Shown here: in pieces, positions 44,973-53,861 of the stretch
Numbering within the stretch: position 1 is the first letter of the stretch
Layout of the letters: the number at the start of each line of letters is the position of its first letter
From: Sulfitobacter noctilucae
GTDB lineage: Bacteria; Pseudomonadota; Alphaproteobacteria; Rhodobacterales; Rhodobacteraceae
Length of the DNA: 64,000 bases
Assembly: GCF_000622365.1 (NCBI RefSeq)
Contig: NZ_JASC01000003.1
Span: 310,001 to 374,000 of the forward strand
Reading direction: 5' to 3'
Program-made: the position numbers and the translations under genes
The notes under the pieces: model-generated
Databases searched by the model: none
The model's input: the letters and a program-made list of their open reading frames with translations, nothing else
Told to the model about the DNA's origin: nothing

Positions 44973-45524
44973 TTGACCGAGAGAAGCAAACTAGATTTTG
45001 GCTCACTTGACGCAACGCTGGATCGTGCGCCGTACCCGTTGACACTGTCAGACCTGGACCGTGACGACCAGCCGCTGATTTATATGAACCGTGCCTTCCG
45101 CGACATGACGGGTACGACGGACGCGCATTTGGGGCAAAACTGCAGATTTCTGCAAAGTGATCTGGAAAACGATGCCGCCCGCGCCGAGATCAGATTGGCT
45201 CTAGAAGAAAACAGGCGCACGCAAGTCATCCTGAAAAATCGGCGCATGAACGGTGAAACGTTCCATAACCTGCTCTTGTTGGAGCCCATTTCGAACAAGC
45301 TCGACAGCCGTCGTTTGGCACTGGGAGCACAGTTTGAATTAGCGCGCCACGAGCTCGAAGAATTTAAGGAAGAGCCTGTTCAAGAGAACGGGTTTCTGTC
45401 CAAAAACATGACGGATACAACGTTGCAATTGCGGCTGGAGAGGCGGCGCGTTGCCGCAAATTCAGCGGTTCAACTTGTGCAGTCATTCATAACGTTGGAC
45501 GGGTTGTCCAAGCAGAATCTGTAG
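44973..45524 (+). CDS. Short LOV-domain blue-light photoreceptor
   Basis: 183 residues starting at TTG 44973, with AAAGG seven bases upstream. Residues about 18-125 form a PAS/LOV domain. GQNCRFLQ at 54-61 is the flavin-binding signature, with Cys57 as the photoadduct cysteine; the later VILKNRRMNGETFHNLLLL keeps the conserved Asn positions. A short helical C-terminal extension without an enzymatic domain follows, a short-LOV layout. The gene is divergent from the HWE kinase, which it may control by direct contact or share a promoter with. Confidence 0.85.
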   Translation: MTERSKLDFGSLDATLDRAPYPLTLSDLDRDDQPLIYMNRAFRDMTGTTDAHLGQNCRFLQSDLENDAARAEIRLALEENRRTQVILKNRRMNGETFHNLLLLEPISNKLDSRRLALGAQFELARHELEEFKEEPVQENGFLSKNMTDTTLQLRLERRRVAANSAVQLVQSFITLDGLSKQNL

Positions 45525-46343
45525 TCCTCTGGTTTTGAAGACCGACCAAAGCAACTGAGCGGGGCGGTCGCATTATATCTGGTCTGAGCTTGTGCGGACC
45601 GCCAGCTTGGAACGAGCGTTTTTCCCGCTCAGGACGGTGCAAAATAAGGCTTTGCGTTCGTCACATCAAAGCTTGTTTGGATTTGGAAATGCAACGGACT
45701 GGATTTTGAACAATTCGGCAATGACGGCCCGCTCATGAGGGATCGCCATATAGCGCAACACGATGATCATCCCACTGCTGTTGACGCGTTGATGACGTTG
45801 CGATCCATTGAAGACGAGCAATGGTTTCCGACACCAAACCTAGCCATTCATTGCACCGAAACCAAGCTCTGTCCCGCGACCCATAAATCGCGGTCCAGAT
45901 TTCTCCCCGCGCCATGAAAGATTGGCCGCTTTGGCTGAAGCGGCACAATTTGGTCTACCGATCATCCGCGACAAAAATTGTGCTGCGAGTGCACGCAGCG
46001 CGAAATCAAGACTTTCGCTATGGGCTCCTTGCCGCCATTAGATCGGTCGCAGCATACTCTTCGATCTGCCCAGATAGCGACGTCAAGGACGGCCCAGAGC
46101 CGACCTTGGCCGAACATCAGGATTGCTGCGTTGCGGCCCGTCGAACCAGCCGTTCGCTGCACCTGCGAATTCAGGTTGTTGCTGAACTCAAAGTCTGCGG
46201 GACTAAGCGGTTGTTCGCAGCGCCTGCACGAATGGCGGCTTCCCGATGTTTAAGAATTCGTTTTCCCATGCAATCGATGGATTGGCTCGCAATCAAGCTC
46301 CTTCCATCGTAGGCTTCAATAACTTTGTTTGACTGGCTTCCCT
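45525..46343. other. 819-base gap without recognisable gene
   Basis: Several short frames exist but have no ribosome binding site, motif or consistent codon use. Stretches such as GCGGTCGC, TTGCGGCCC and AAGCGGTTGTTCGCAGC resemble the decayed intergenic sequence at 40.4 and 48.7 kb. Probably remnants. Confidence 0.4.
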
Positions 46344-46982
46344 ATGCGCCTTTTTTCGCACCTACTCTTAGCCACTCTTGTGGTCATCATCTCGGCAAAT
46401 GATTCTATGGGCCAGAACACAGAGCCACAGCTTCCGAGCACCGATCAGATACGTCAGCGCTATCAAGAATTAGCGAGGAGTTGGCCGACGATACCCAGCG
46501 TCGCTCTGCTAGCATTCGTTGCGGCAGAGGATCGCTTCTTTTTTGAACGGCCACCTCAAAACTCGACCGTCACCCGACAGATTGGACGTTGGTATCTTTA
46601 CCCGAGGGCAGGGAAACTTCAAAGAGTAGCGCTTTCATTTGTCATAGGTGAAGCGCTCTCACACGATGAAGTTATAAATTGGTATGTGAACCAAGTTTTC
46701 CTAGGGCAGACGTGCTTTGGAATTCCGGGCGCGTCCATGGCTTACTTCGGAAAATCTATTGACGATTTGAAGCTTGAGGAAATCGCTTACTTGGCAGCAT
46801 TACCCAAAGCGCCAATGGTTTATCATCCTGTTAGATCATATGAGCGGGCTGTTGATCGACGAGATTTCGTACTGTCAGAAATGTTAGAAGCCGGGTTCAT
46901 ATCATCCGATGAAGCTGAGAGTGCCATCCAAACGGCCCTAGTCGTTAGGGAACCGTTGGAGCAATGCAAACAAGAGCAATAG
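46344..46982 (+). CDS. Degenerate stand-alone GT51 transglycosylase-like protein
   Basis: 212 residues from ATG 46344. A signal peptide or anchor (residues 1-24) is followed by a GT51 peptidoglycan glycosyltransferase fold: AEDRFFFERP corresponds to EDxxFxxHxG, NSTVTRQIGRW to GSTITQQL-K, and VNQVFLGQTCFGIPGASMAY to the late conserved region. The first catalytic Glu is kept. The HxG is missing, and the second Glu, in R-K-x-x-E, appears to be Val in LQRVALSF, so full polymerase activity is doubtful. No penicillin-binding domain follows. It is AT-richer than its neighbours. Confidence 0.7.
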   Translation: MRLFSHLLLATLVVIISANDSMGQNTEPQLPSTDQIRQRYQELARSWPTIPSVALLAFVAAEDRFFFERPPQNSTVTRQIGRWYLYPRAGKLQRVALSFVIGEALSHDEVINWYVNQVFLGQTCFGIPGASMAYFGKSIDDLKLEEIAYLAALPKAPMVYHPVRSYERAVDRRDFVLSEMLEAGFISSDEAESAIQTALVVREPLEQCKQEQ

Positions 46983-47202
46983 CCAGGATGCCTTCTTAGC
47001 GCAAAATTCGACAAATCGGGCTCGTTGAAAACATTCGCTGCAGACCGCATCGACGCCGGTAATGCGGGACGAAGTAGTCGTTCCTGGGTTTGCGCCAGTG
47101 ACCACATCGCATTCAGGTATCCAATCAATGGATAGCGGCTAGTTCAGGTTGTCGGCCTGTGATCCATCAGAATTTCAGTACTGGAACCAGCTTGTTCGTC
47201 AT

Positions 47203-47646
47203 CTAATCTTTCGATGTCGCAACCCCAACAATTTCAAATCGGTACAATAAGCTCACGGTAAACCAGATCATCAGACATATCAAAAGGAACCCCAAGAAAT
47301 TAGGCTCATAGCCGCCCCGGGCTTCACGGTAAATGTTCAGGCCATTAACTCTGCTGAAAACGGAATGTCCCAAAATACTGACTCCCCAAAATACTGGTAA
47401 AACAAGAAGGAAAAACCGCCGGAAGCGCCGATTGCCAGTCAAATAGAGGAGCTTTCCACAACCGCCGCACATGTGGAAATCCGTTCGATTGTATATGCGA
47501 TAAGGGTTGGTTGAATGCATTCTTCGAGGGGATTGGGGCCGAGCACAGTTGGGACATCGAATGCCTATAATTCTCGACCACCAAGTGGGAAGCTCTCCAT
47601 GTCGCGGTTTGCTTACTCTGGGTGGGCTGTCAATATGTCGTGCCAA
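47203..47646 (-). CDS. Zinc-ribbon membrane protein, function unknown
   Basis: 147 residues from TTG 47646. A zinc ribbon is formed by IRCPNCARP and MCGGCGKLLYL (about residues 30-70), followed by two transmembrane helices (FFLLVLPVFWGVSILGH and FLGFLLICLMIWFTVSLLY). A later ATG (MHSTNPYRI) would delete half of the zinc site, so the longer start is preferred. Low GC content relative to core genes. No partner is obvious. Confidence 0.55.
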   Translation of the reverse strand: MARHIDSPPRVSKPRHGELPTWWSRIIGIRCPNCARPQSPRRMHSTNPYRIYNRTDFHMCGGCGKLLYLTGNRRFRRFFLLVLPVFWGVSILGHSVFSRVNGLNIYREARGGYEPNFLGFLLICLMIWFTVSLLYRFEIVGVATSKD

Positions 47647-47725
47647 TCGTCAAGACCCGCGTTTTCTAAAATGTCTTCTCGTTCAGTCTGTGAATGAACC
47701 ACCAGCGAGTAGCCATATTCTCATG

Positions 47726-48511
47726 CTAGCTAACCGCAAGTTCGTCAATTGATGATACTAGTTCCAATAGGTCTGCCTCATAGAAACCGGCAGCATTGAT
47801 GCAATTTGTTTCAAGCATCTTGAGTCCATCTTTTGTGCGACAAATGTCGATAACATAAGCGGGTGCGTAACCTGGGTTTGCCTCCACCAGCCTTTTGGCA
47901 AATTCTAAGGCATCCTCATCAATCTCATTTCGATATACGATGCGTGAGCCCTCTTTGTAGAGAGAAAAAGTCACAATCTTATCTCTGACTGCCCACAGTC
48001 GCCATTCTTTGAGAATATTAACCGGTTCCGTGAACATCAATTCTGTATCGTGACGAAGTGATCCTTTGGGTATCTCGCGTTCTTCTAATGCCAGTACCTT
48101 GTTAGCCAAATCAATGATGTCACCAGTAGACTTTACGTTTCCCGGCTCTTCCTTGTTATCTTCTACTGGGCGTAGGAACCAGCTTTTTCCATCATCGGGA
48201 AGTTTTTCTGGAACATCTCGTAGCTTTAAGAAAAGAGCATCCGCGCCATTTAGAAGAAACGGGTGCCACGATACTTCATGGACAAAAGGCCTGATTTTGA
48301 AAACGCCGGGCTTGAGGTCGTTGTTCCTTGCGTATCGCCATAGGGTATACGAACCAAACATGACCACTGCGTGTGGGTCGTTGATAGTCGGTGCTGGTAT
48401 TAGTTCGCCGATAAACGGAACAACTTGGTGCCATGAGTAGGGTAACCCCAGTCGATCAAGCGCATCAGCCATCTTCCGAGTGTCTTCAAAATCCTGAAGT
48501 ATCCATTGCAT
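47726..48511 (-). CDS. ATP-grasp domain protein (DUF4343 type)
   Basis: 261 residues. It begins MQWILQDFEDTRKMADALDR, followed by a typical ATP-grasp arrangement: an ATP-binding lysine region (KSWFLRPVEDNK), EWRLWAVRDKIVTFSLY, and a metal-binding end with YVIDICRTKDGLKMLETN then CINAAGF. ATP-grasp enzymes join a carboxylate to an amine or thiol through an acyl phosphate. Members of this branch are often found in phage or accessory DNA as possible peptide or protein modifiers. No substrate peptide gene was identified beside it. Confidence 0.72.
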   Translation of the reverse strand: MQWILQDFEDTRKMADALDRLGLPYSWHQVVPFIGELIPAPTINDPHAVVMFGSYTLWRYARNNDLKPGVFKIRPFVHEVSWHPFLLNGADALFLKLRDVPEKLPDDGKSWFLRPVEDNKEEPGNVKSTGDIIDLANKVLALEEREIPKGSLRHDTELMFTEPVNILKEWRLWAVRDKIVTFSLYKEGSRIVYRNEIDEDALEFAKRLVEANPGYAPAYVIDICRTKDGLKMLETNCINAAGFYEADLLELVSSIDELAVS

Positions 48512-49244
48512 GTATTTGTACTCAAAGCTGACAGCTTCACTCGCTGTATAGAGAACACCATTCCGTCAAATTCTCAACAGCAGACATTGCAGCCGAGTGT
48601 AACCTCGGTAGGTGTGGGCTCGAAGCGGTCATGCGGCGGCGCAGCGGCCGGTGCCGACCACGTCGGCCAGGTCCGACGTCACTCTCGGCCCTTTGCGGAC
48701 ATTGATGCAACCACGTGTCGCCGCGCCGCCGCTTCCCCGAAGCGGTCATTGGAACAGTTGCGCAGCATTTGGGCCCGTTCGATGTCGGCAATGCGGGACG
48801 TTGCTGCCCTTCGCTACTCGCGCAGCAACGTCCGCTTCCATCAAAGTCATCCAACCATGCCGAAGGGGCATCGGGTCAAACCGCCCCCCTTCGGCAGTAT
48901 CTCACACGCTGGAACGCATAGTTCCAAGGTGCTTTGAGCGGGATAGAGTTACGCAGTGCGTTTCTTCCAGCGCTTGTTCTCGGGCGTTGGGACAACGCCG
49001 GAAAAGGTCGGAGAGCTTCGCTAAAAACACGGAATCTACTTGGCGGATGACACTCGGATGAACATCGCCGGTCTGAATGCGCAGACTGTGCCGTCCTTGC
49101 CGCCTTGATCGACGTGGGCGTCTGAAGGATGCAGATCGCGCCTGAAGCAGTTTTCGAAAAACCTGAGTCACCTAACGCTTCCTTAAATAAGAGATTGGAG
49201 CACGTTAGGTGATAATATGTGTCTCAAGTTATTCAGGAAAAGCT
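48512..49244. other. 733-base gap with dispersed repeat and remnants
   Basis: No gene is recognised. It carries the second copy of the dispersed repeat (48682-48767) and other fragments with AAGCGGTCAT and GCAGCA words. Short frames on both strands lack start signals. Probably a decayed region between the ATP-grasp and LysM genes. Confidence 0.4.
48682..48767 (+). repeat. Dispersed repeat copy 2
   Basis: CTCTCGGCCCTTTGCGGAC, a diverged GC-rich centre, AAGCGGTCATT and GCGCAGCA: the same anchors, order and spacing as 40358-40441 (86 against 84 bases). A partial third trace (AAGCGGTC and ATTGCGCAGCA) occurs at about 60823-60898. Confidence 0.55.
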
Positions 49245-50426
49245 CTAAAATGCGGCCAATGCCCCTCCTGTCGCGGCGGTGCCAAAACTGACCATTCCGC
49301 TGGGAACAGATACCGGTGCCGTGACGATAACCGCGCCTCCGACAAGGATAACCGCCCCTGCGGCGGCAGTTTTTTTATGCAGTTCCTCGGACACATCGTA
49401 GGCGTCCCATGTCTCGCGCACTCCTGGCGGCAGGTCGCCTGGCACACATTGATAATCCAGCGAGACGGTCGCGCCGACATTCCCCTCAAATGTATAGTTC
49501 CCGACTTTCTTGGTGACCTTCTTTGAGCTCACTGAGGCGGTTGCTTTCAAATCATTCGAGATAGCGATCTTGAAGCTCCCGAGCGAGCCTGTCAGCCCGG
49601 TCGATATCGTGCCTTCGGGCTTGCCCTTTACCAGGCCCACATCGACGGTCGTGTATTTGTTCAGCTCCTTCGACATCTCTGCGGCATAGCCGCTTTCGCT
49701 GAACTTGTTCTTGATTACGCCGTCCTTGAAGCCTGAGATCGCGCCGGTCAGCGTCACGGTAATCTTGCAGAGGCAAAAGCCGGTGTTGATCGAAAGGTAT
49801 AGAGGTTTCGATTTGCTGAGATCAAAGTCGATGCTGGGCAGGCAAATCTCATTGCCCTTTTGCTCTTTATATTTGGTTAAGTCGCCCTTGATCGAAGACG
49901 TCATCCATGCGGTTTCCGCCTTCTTGTCCAGCACGTCCATCGCCGGTAGAGTCAGTTGAGAATGCACGACGATAAAGTCGCCCTTGAACTTGACCTGCTT
50001 TGCGTTTGCGTCCGCGATCACCGGATAATAGATGCCGTCCCCATAGTGGGACTCCGCGAGTTTGAAGAGCGTATCACCTTTTTTCACCGTCACTGTCTTG
50101 GACGAGATTTTCTTTTTGATGAACTTGGCATCAGCCTTTGCGGTCGCGCGCCATTTGTCCTTTTCGACTTTGTAGGTCATCTCGGTATCGACGCTCATAC
50201 CACCGTAGGTTCGCGTGCCCGCTTTGACAGCATCGCCGAGCGCCTTGTCGAACAGCTTGCTGATGTCGCTGGGCGGTTTGGGTGTGTTTGGCTTCTCCTT
50301 TGTCGCCTTGTCCACCTTGGACAAAAAACTCGAGGCGGAGAGCGCCTTGTTGATCGAAGCCATAAGCGCGTCAGAGCGCGTCTTTTCTTCTTTGGTCCAT
50401 GCGTCGAGAAATGGATTGGTAGCCAT
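49245..50426 (-). CDS. LysM-domain protein of unknown function
   Basis: 393 residues from ATG 50426, with AGGAG upstream. The N-terminal 100 residues are Lys-rich and helical. A LysM domain spans about 110-162 (TVTVKKGDTLFKLAESHYGD). A beta-rich domain follows (about 180-330), and the C-terminus is hydrophobic and glycine-rich (AGAVILVGGAVIVTAPVSV). There is no signal peptide. Cytoplasmic LysM modules occur in phage-tail, contractile-injection and toxin-delivery proteins, so an injected effector or tail-associated role is conceivable, but none of those structural genes is nearby. Confidence 0.6.
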   Translation of the reverse strand: MATNPFLDAWTKEEKTRSDALMASINKALSASSFLSKVDKATKEKPNTPKPPSDISKLFDKALGDAVKAGTRTYGGMSVDTEMTYKVEKDKWRATAKADAKFIKKKISSKTVTVKKGDTLFKLAESHYGDGIYYPVIADANAKQVKFKGDFIVVHSQLTLPAMDVLDKKAETAWMTSSIKGDLTKYKEQKGNEICLPSIDFDLSKSKPLYLSINTGFCLCKITVTLTGAISGFKDGVIKNKFSESGYAAEMSKELNKYTTVDVGLVKGKPEGTISTGLTGSLGSFKIAISNDLKATASVSSKKVTKKVGNYTFEGNVGATVSLDYQCVPGDLPPGVRETWDAYDVSEELHKKTAAAGAVILVGGAVIVTAPVSVPSGMVSFGTAATGGALAAF

Positions 50427-50950
50427 GGAATCTCCTAACTTTGTCAAAATACTTCAGTCGTCTAAATTTACATTCCCAAAAAAAAGTGCCTTCACCTGAA
50501 TGTTGGCGCTGTTCTGCGCTCTGATCAACCCTTTTGGAAGGTTCGGGCACGACTTCATATCCGGCCAACCGCCCTAAGACCGACTGGCGCAACAGACTAA
50601 CCAGCGAGTGCAGACGGTTATTGATGTTCTGAGCGGCGTTCTGGCGGCAGAAAGCCGTCTCTCAAAAAGGGGTCCAGTTATCTTCCGTTCCAGCTGGTCA
50701 GCTAAAGGGGCCACGCCTCCCGCGAGAAGCAAACAGATTGCCCGCAGAAACTTTGGGTTGTCTGTCTGTTTTCATAATAAGGCTGTCATACCGATGTGGC
50801 GTTCCAACTTGCCCAGAACCGTATGAGCGGCGGTAACGGATTCGGCAAAGTCTTGCTTGCCAAACTACTTTCCGAGCTTTGAAGCGACGGAAAATTGCGC
50901 CATTCCTGTATAAGAGGTGCAATGATCAGAAGAAGAGCAGGAAGAGCAGC
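50427..50950. other. 524-base gap between divergent LysM and YHYH genes
   Basis: Should contain the promoters of both divergent genes. No convincing frame is present. AGGAAGAG directly precedes the YHYH start. The stretch at about 50605-50700 includes words resembling decayed IS or gene remnants, but nothing could be identified. Confidence 0.35.
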
Positions 50951-51937
50951 ATGGAATTACCGCAATTTCACCGAACCGCCCTCGCAACCGTAGTAGCCGT
51001 ATTGGTACTCCCGTCCCACGTGCAGGCGCAGACCACGCTTGAGGAGGTTGAGAGTTTCTTTGACGCAGCACAGGTTGTTGCGGGACCAACCATAGTGGAT
51101 TGCACGCTCTCGGGCGGGACCGAAACGACTTGTTTCTCGATCACGGTGATTGCAGAGCCGGCCAGCTATACCCCGGGTCCGTGGTGTCCGACCAATATTT
51201 CCGATGGACCAGATAAAAGCGGCATCTGGCTGGAAGACGGTAAGGTCCATGTGGCCGACGGCGCGTTCATGCAAAACCTTTCCACATTCTATGACGTTGG
51301 CACATGGCAGCTCTCCGATCCGTCGACGGGAAAAATCAACGTGACAGACAGCCTTGAAGCATGCCTTGCCGCTGCGCGCCCTGATGTCGATCCGGCCTAT
51401 ACCAATCATTGTGTAGAGTGTTTGGTCGAATACATGCCCGAGGGCACCACCCAAACCTATGTAATCCCTGTTGAACCCCAGCCGCTTCTGCGTGGGCGCA
51501 GCATCGGATTTGCGGGCGCTGGCGTTGCGCGCAACGAAGTTTCGCTGGCGGCCGCTGCTCCGACGGATGCGATCCTCGGGGCTTATACAATCGCCCCCTT
51601 CGATGTCTGCGGCGGACATGTGAACCCGCATGCAGGATATCATTACCACGCTGTGACTGATTGCCTGACCGAACTTTCGGATCTGTCGGACCACGGCGGC
51701 CAGATTGGCATCGCCATGGACGGCTACCAAATTTATGCGCAGAACATGACAGATGGCTTAACCCAGACCGGGCTTGACCGCTGCAACGGGCATGAGACGG
51801 ATCATCTGGGCTATCACTACCATGCTGGTGATCCGGGATCGAACGCGATCCTTGGTTGTATGAGCGCGGAATATGGCTGTGTCTCGGATGACCCGACCGC
51901 AGTATGTGATGCAACGGCCCGACCACCACGCCCCTGA
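50951..51937 (+). CDS. Exported YHYH-domain protein 1
   Basis: 328 residues from ATG 50951, with AGGA upstream. The signal peptide ends near HVQAQ (residue 24). The C-terminal half is a YHYH domain with two histidine motifs, CGGHVNPHAGYHYHA and CNGHETDHLGYHYHA, and many cysteines. The N-terminal half shares DCTLSGGTETTC and WCPTNISD with the second YHYH protein at 53862, so the two are paralogues. YHYH proteins are of unknown function; the clustered His residues suggest metal binding. The lectin-like gene follows 35 bases downstream. Confidence 0.82.
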   Translation: MELPQFHRTALATVVAVLVLPSHVQAQTTLEEVESFFDAAQVVAGPTIVDCTLSGGTETTCFSITVIAEPASYTPGPWCPTNISDGPDKSGIWLEDGKVHVADGAFMQNLSTFYDVGTWQLSDPSTGKINVTDSLEACLAAARPDVDPAYTNHCVECLVEYMPEGTTQTYVIPVEPQPLLRGRSIGFAGAGVARNEVSLAAAAPTDAILGAYTIAPFDVCGGHVNPHAGYHYHAVTDCLTELSDLSDHGGQIGIAMDGYQIYAQNMTDGLTQTGLDRCNGHETDHLGYHYHAGDPGSNAILGCMSAEYGCVSDDPTAVCDATARPPRP

Positions 51938-51972
51938 ACAACCTCCAACTATAACCTCAAAGGAAGATCACC

Positions 51973-52587
51973 ATGATCAACAGACTTATCCTCGCCACTG
52001 CCCTATCTCTGACGGGCGCGACCCTCGCATCGGCTCAAGACGCGGATATGAGCTTTTTCATCACCAGCGCGAACCTTGGAAACGGGGCTGATCTGGGCGG
52101 TTTGGAAGGTGCGGATGCCTACTGCACCACTCTTGCCGAAGCGGCGGGCGTGACGGGCAAGACATGGGCTGCCTACCTGTCATCAGCCGAGCAGAACGCG
52201 CGCGACCGGATCGGAACCGGCCCGTGGATGAACGCCGATGGTGTTGTCGTGGCGCAAAGCGTCGATGATCTGCACAGCGACAGCAACAATCTGACCAAGG
52301 AGACGGCAATCTCCGAGACAGGTGCAGTGATCAACGGCCGCGGTGATAAACCAAACCGCCATGACATTCTGACCGGTTCAGACCTTGACGGAAATCTGGT
52401 TGGCGATGCGTGCGAAGGCTGGACCACAAGCGGCGAAGGCTCTGCCATGGTCGGTCACCACGACCGCACGGGCGGCGGTGATCATCCGACAGCGTGGAAC
52501 TCCGCGCATCCGTCGCGCGGGTGTGGCATGGAAGCGTTGCAAGGGACAGGCGGTGACGGCCTGTTCTACTGCTTTGCCACAAACTAA
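51973..52587 (+). CDS. Exported lectin-like (DUF1554-type) protein
   Basis: 204 residues. ATG 51973 has AAGGAAG upstream. The signal peptide is cleaved near ASAQD (residue 22). The mature protein (MSFFITSANLGNGADLGGLE then GADAYC) resembles DUF1554 and C-type-lectin-like domains seen in secreted bacterial proteins, including Trp/Gly patterns and conserved Cys pairs (ACEGWTTSG, RGCGMEAL, LFYCFATN). It is probably secreted and binds a ligand or surface. It follows the YHYH gene on one transcript and ends at a terminator. Confidence 0.7.
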   Translation: MINRLILATALSLTGATLASAQDADMSFFITSANLGNGADLGGLEGADAYCTTLAEAAGVTGKTWAAYLSSAEQNARDRIGTGPWMNADGVVVAQSVDDLHSDSNNLTKETAISETGAVINGRGDKPNRHDILTGSDLDGNLVGDACEGWTTSGEGSAMVGHHDRTGGGDHPTAWNSAHPSRGCGMEALQGTGGDGLFYCFATN

Positions 52588-52607
52588 GCAGTCCCATCGA
52601 CAAACTC

Positions 52608-52634
52608 AAACGGGCATGCTCTGCGTGCCCGTTT
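52608..52634 (+). terminator. Intrinsic terminator after the lectin-like gene
   Basis: AAACGGGCA pairs with TGCCCGTTT (9 bp) around a nine-base loop that can form two further GC pairs, followed by CTTGTT. It sits 20 bases after the stop at 52587 and before the convergent patatin gene. Confidence 0.7.
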
Positions 52635-52671
52635 CTTGTTGTCAGCGCCTTAAGTGAACGACGGGTTTCTC

Positions 52672-53811
52672 TTAGCTATTTGTCCAGAGCGAGCCACTTC
52701 GCGCACGCTCTGTGCCGTGACGATAGAGCGCGTTCATGTATGTGGATGAAAATCGATCCGACGGATCATACTGAACACCCGCATTTGGATCGATCGAGGT
52801 TACAGAAAAACGCATCCCATATTCGCGCGCAAATAGCTGTGTTGCGTTGACTTGTAACAACGCACTTGCCCGTCCTGTCGTTGTGAGTGCTTGTTGCGAT
52901 ATGCTCAATGCAGATCGCCCGACAGATGCTGGCGCAGGATTGAGTGTGTTGTTGATGATCACGTAGATATGCCCGCCTTCCAGCTCTTGATCCGGCGTGG
53001 TGAAGGCAAAGCTGGGCACGGCAAGAAACTGCATGTGAACGCCACCGTCGATGTGGGTCTCGGAATAGGTCTTGCCGCCCGATGCAAAGCTCAGATTGGC
53101 GGGCGGGAAGAGGCCTGGCAGTGCCGCAGAGGCTCGCATGATACTGCGAAACAGATCAAATTGCCTTGCTTGCGCAATCGCACCCATGTCCCAGACCGAG
53201 GCCCGGGCGCTGTCGAGTTCCGAGGTAACAACAAGCAGATTATTGCCTGCCGCGTGCCGCTGTGCGACGGCCTGCAGGAAGGCAGGCGGTGTAAATTCCG
53301 CGATCAGTTCCGCAAGAGGCGTGGTATCATAAAGCGCGTCACTGAACACCGCCTGAAAGGGGCGCAAGCGCATAATATCACTTGCATCCGTTTGGGTGAA
53401 GACTCGGGTGAGAACATCGTCATAGTCCTGTCCCATAAAGGCAAACGGAGCAATCAGGGCACCGGTCGAAATGCCAGTTACGAGATCAAAATCAGGTCTG
53501 TCCCCGCGTGCCGACCAGCCGACAAGCGCGCCTGCACCGAATGCGCCATCCTCCCCGCCACCCGAAAGCGCCAGCACGCGTGGTCCTGTGGCAGACCACG
53601 AAGACTGGCGGGGGTGCAAATGCTTCATCCACTCTTCGGAACCATCATCGGCGAAAAAGCGAAACCGGGATAACGGATCATTAGCCGCAGTCACGGGCAC
53701 GCGTGCTGAAGCCTCGATCCGACTGGTACAGGCCGAAAGCGCGGTTGCCCCCAAACCCATCAGTAGGTGCCTGCGTCCGATGCAGCGTTTGGTGGTGTAC
53801 GTATCACTCAT
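52672..53811 (-). CDS. Patatin-like phospholipase lipoprotein
   Basis: 379 residues. The signal region has a lipobox LSAC at residues about 25-28 (ATALSACTS), and RRHLLMG could also act as a Tat-like start. The patatin catalytic dyad is visible: the oxyanion Gly-rich loop LALSGGGEDGAFGAG, the nucleophile GISTG and the Asp in HIDGGV. Lipid acyl hydrolase activity is expected, anchored to the periplasmic face of a membrane. It is the last gene in the minus-strand run of exported proteins, 50 bases after YHYH protein 2. Confidence 0.87.
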   Translation of the reverse strand: MSDTYTTKRCIGRRHLLMGLGATALSACTSRIEASARVPVTAANDPLSRFRFFADDGSEEWMKHLHPRQSSWSATGPRVLALSGGGEDGAFGAGALVGWSARGDRPDFDLVTGISTGALIAPFAFMGQDYDDVLTRVFTQTDASDIMRLRPFQAVFSDALYDTTPLAELIAEFTPPAFLQAVAQRHAAGNNLLVVTSELDSARASVWDMGAIAQARQFDLFRSIMRASAALPGLFPPANLSFASGGKTYSETHIDGGVHMQFLAVPSFAFTTPDQELEGGHIYVIINNTLNPAPASVGRSALSISQQALTTTGRASALLQVNATQLFAREYGMRFSVTSIDPNAGVQYDPSDRFSSTYMNALYRHGTERARSGSLWTNS

Positions 53812-53861
53812 GTCAAAATCCTGTGGAAGGGCCGATCAGACGCATCTGCCCGGCGCTTGAT

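Noticed and set aside
45525-46343. Several 60-130 codon frames in the gap after the LOV gene
   Set aside because: No ribosome binding site, no motif, overlapping on both strands; they look like decayed sequence.
35838-50426. A full type VI or extracellular contractile injection system
   Set aside because: No sheath, tube, baseplate, spike or ClpV-like gene is present; only possible cargo-like proteins are seen.
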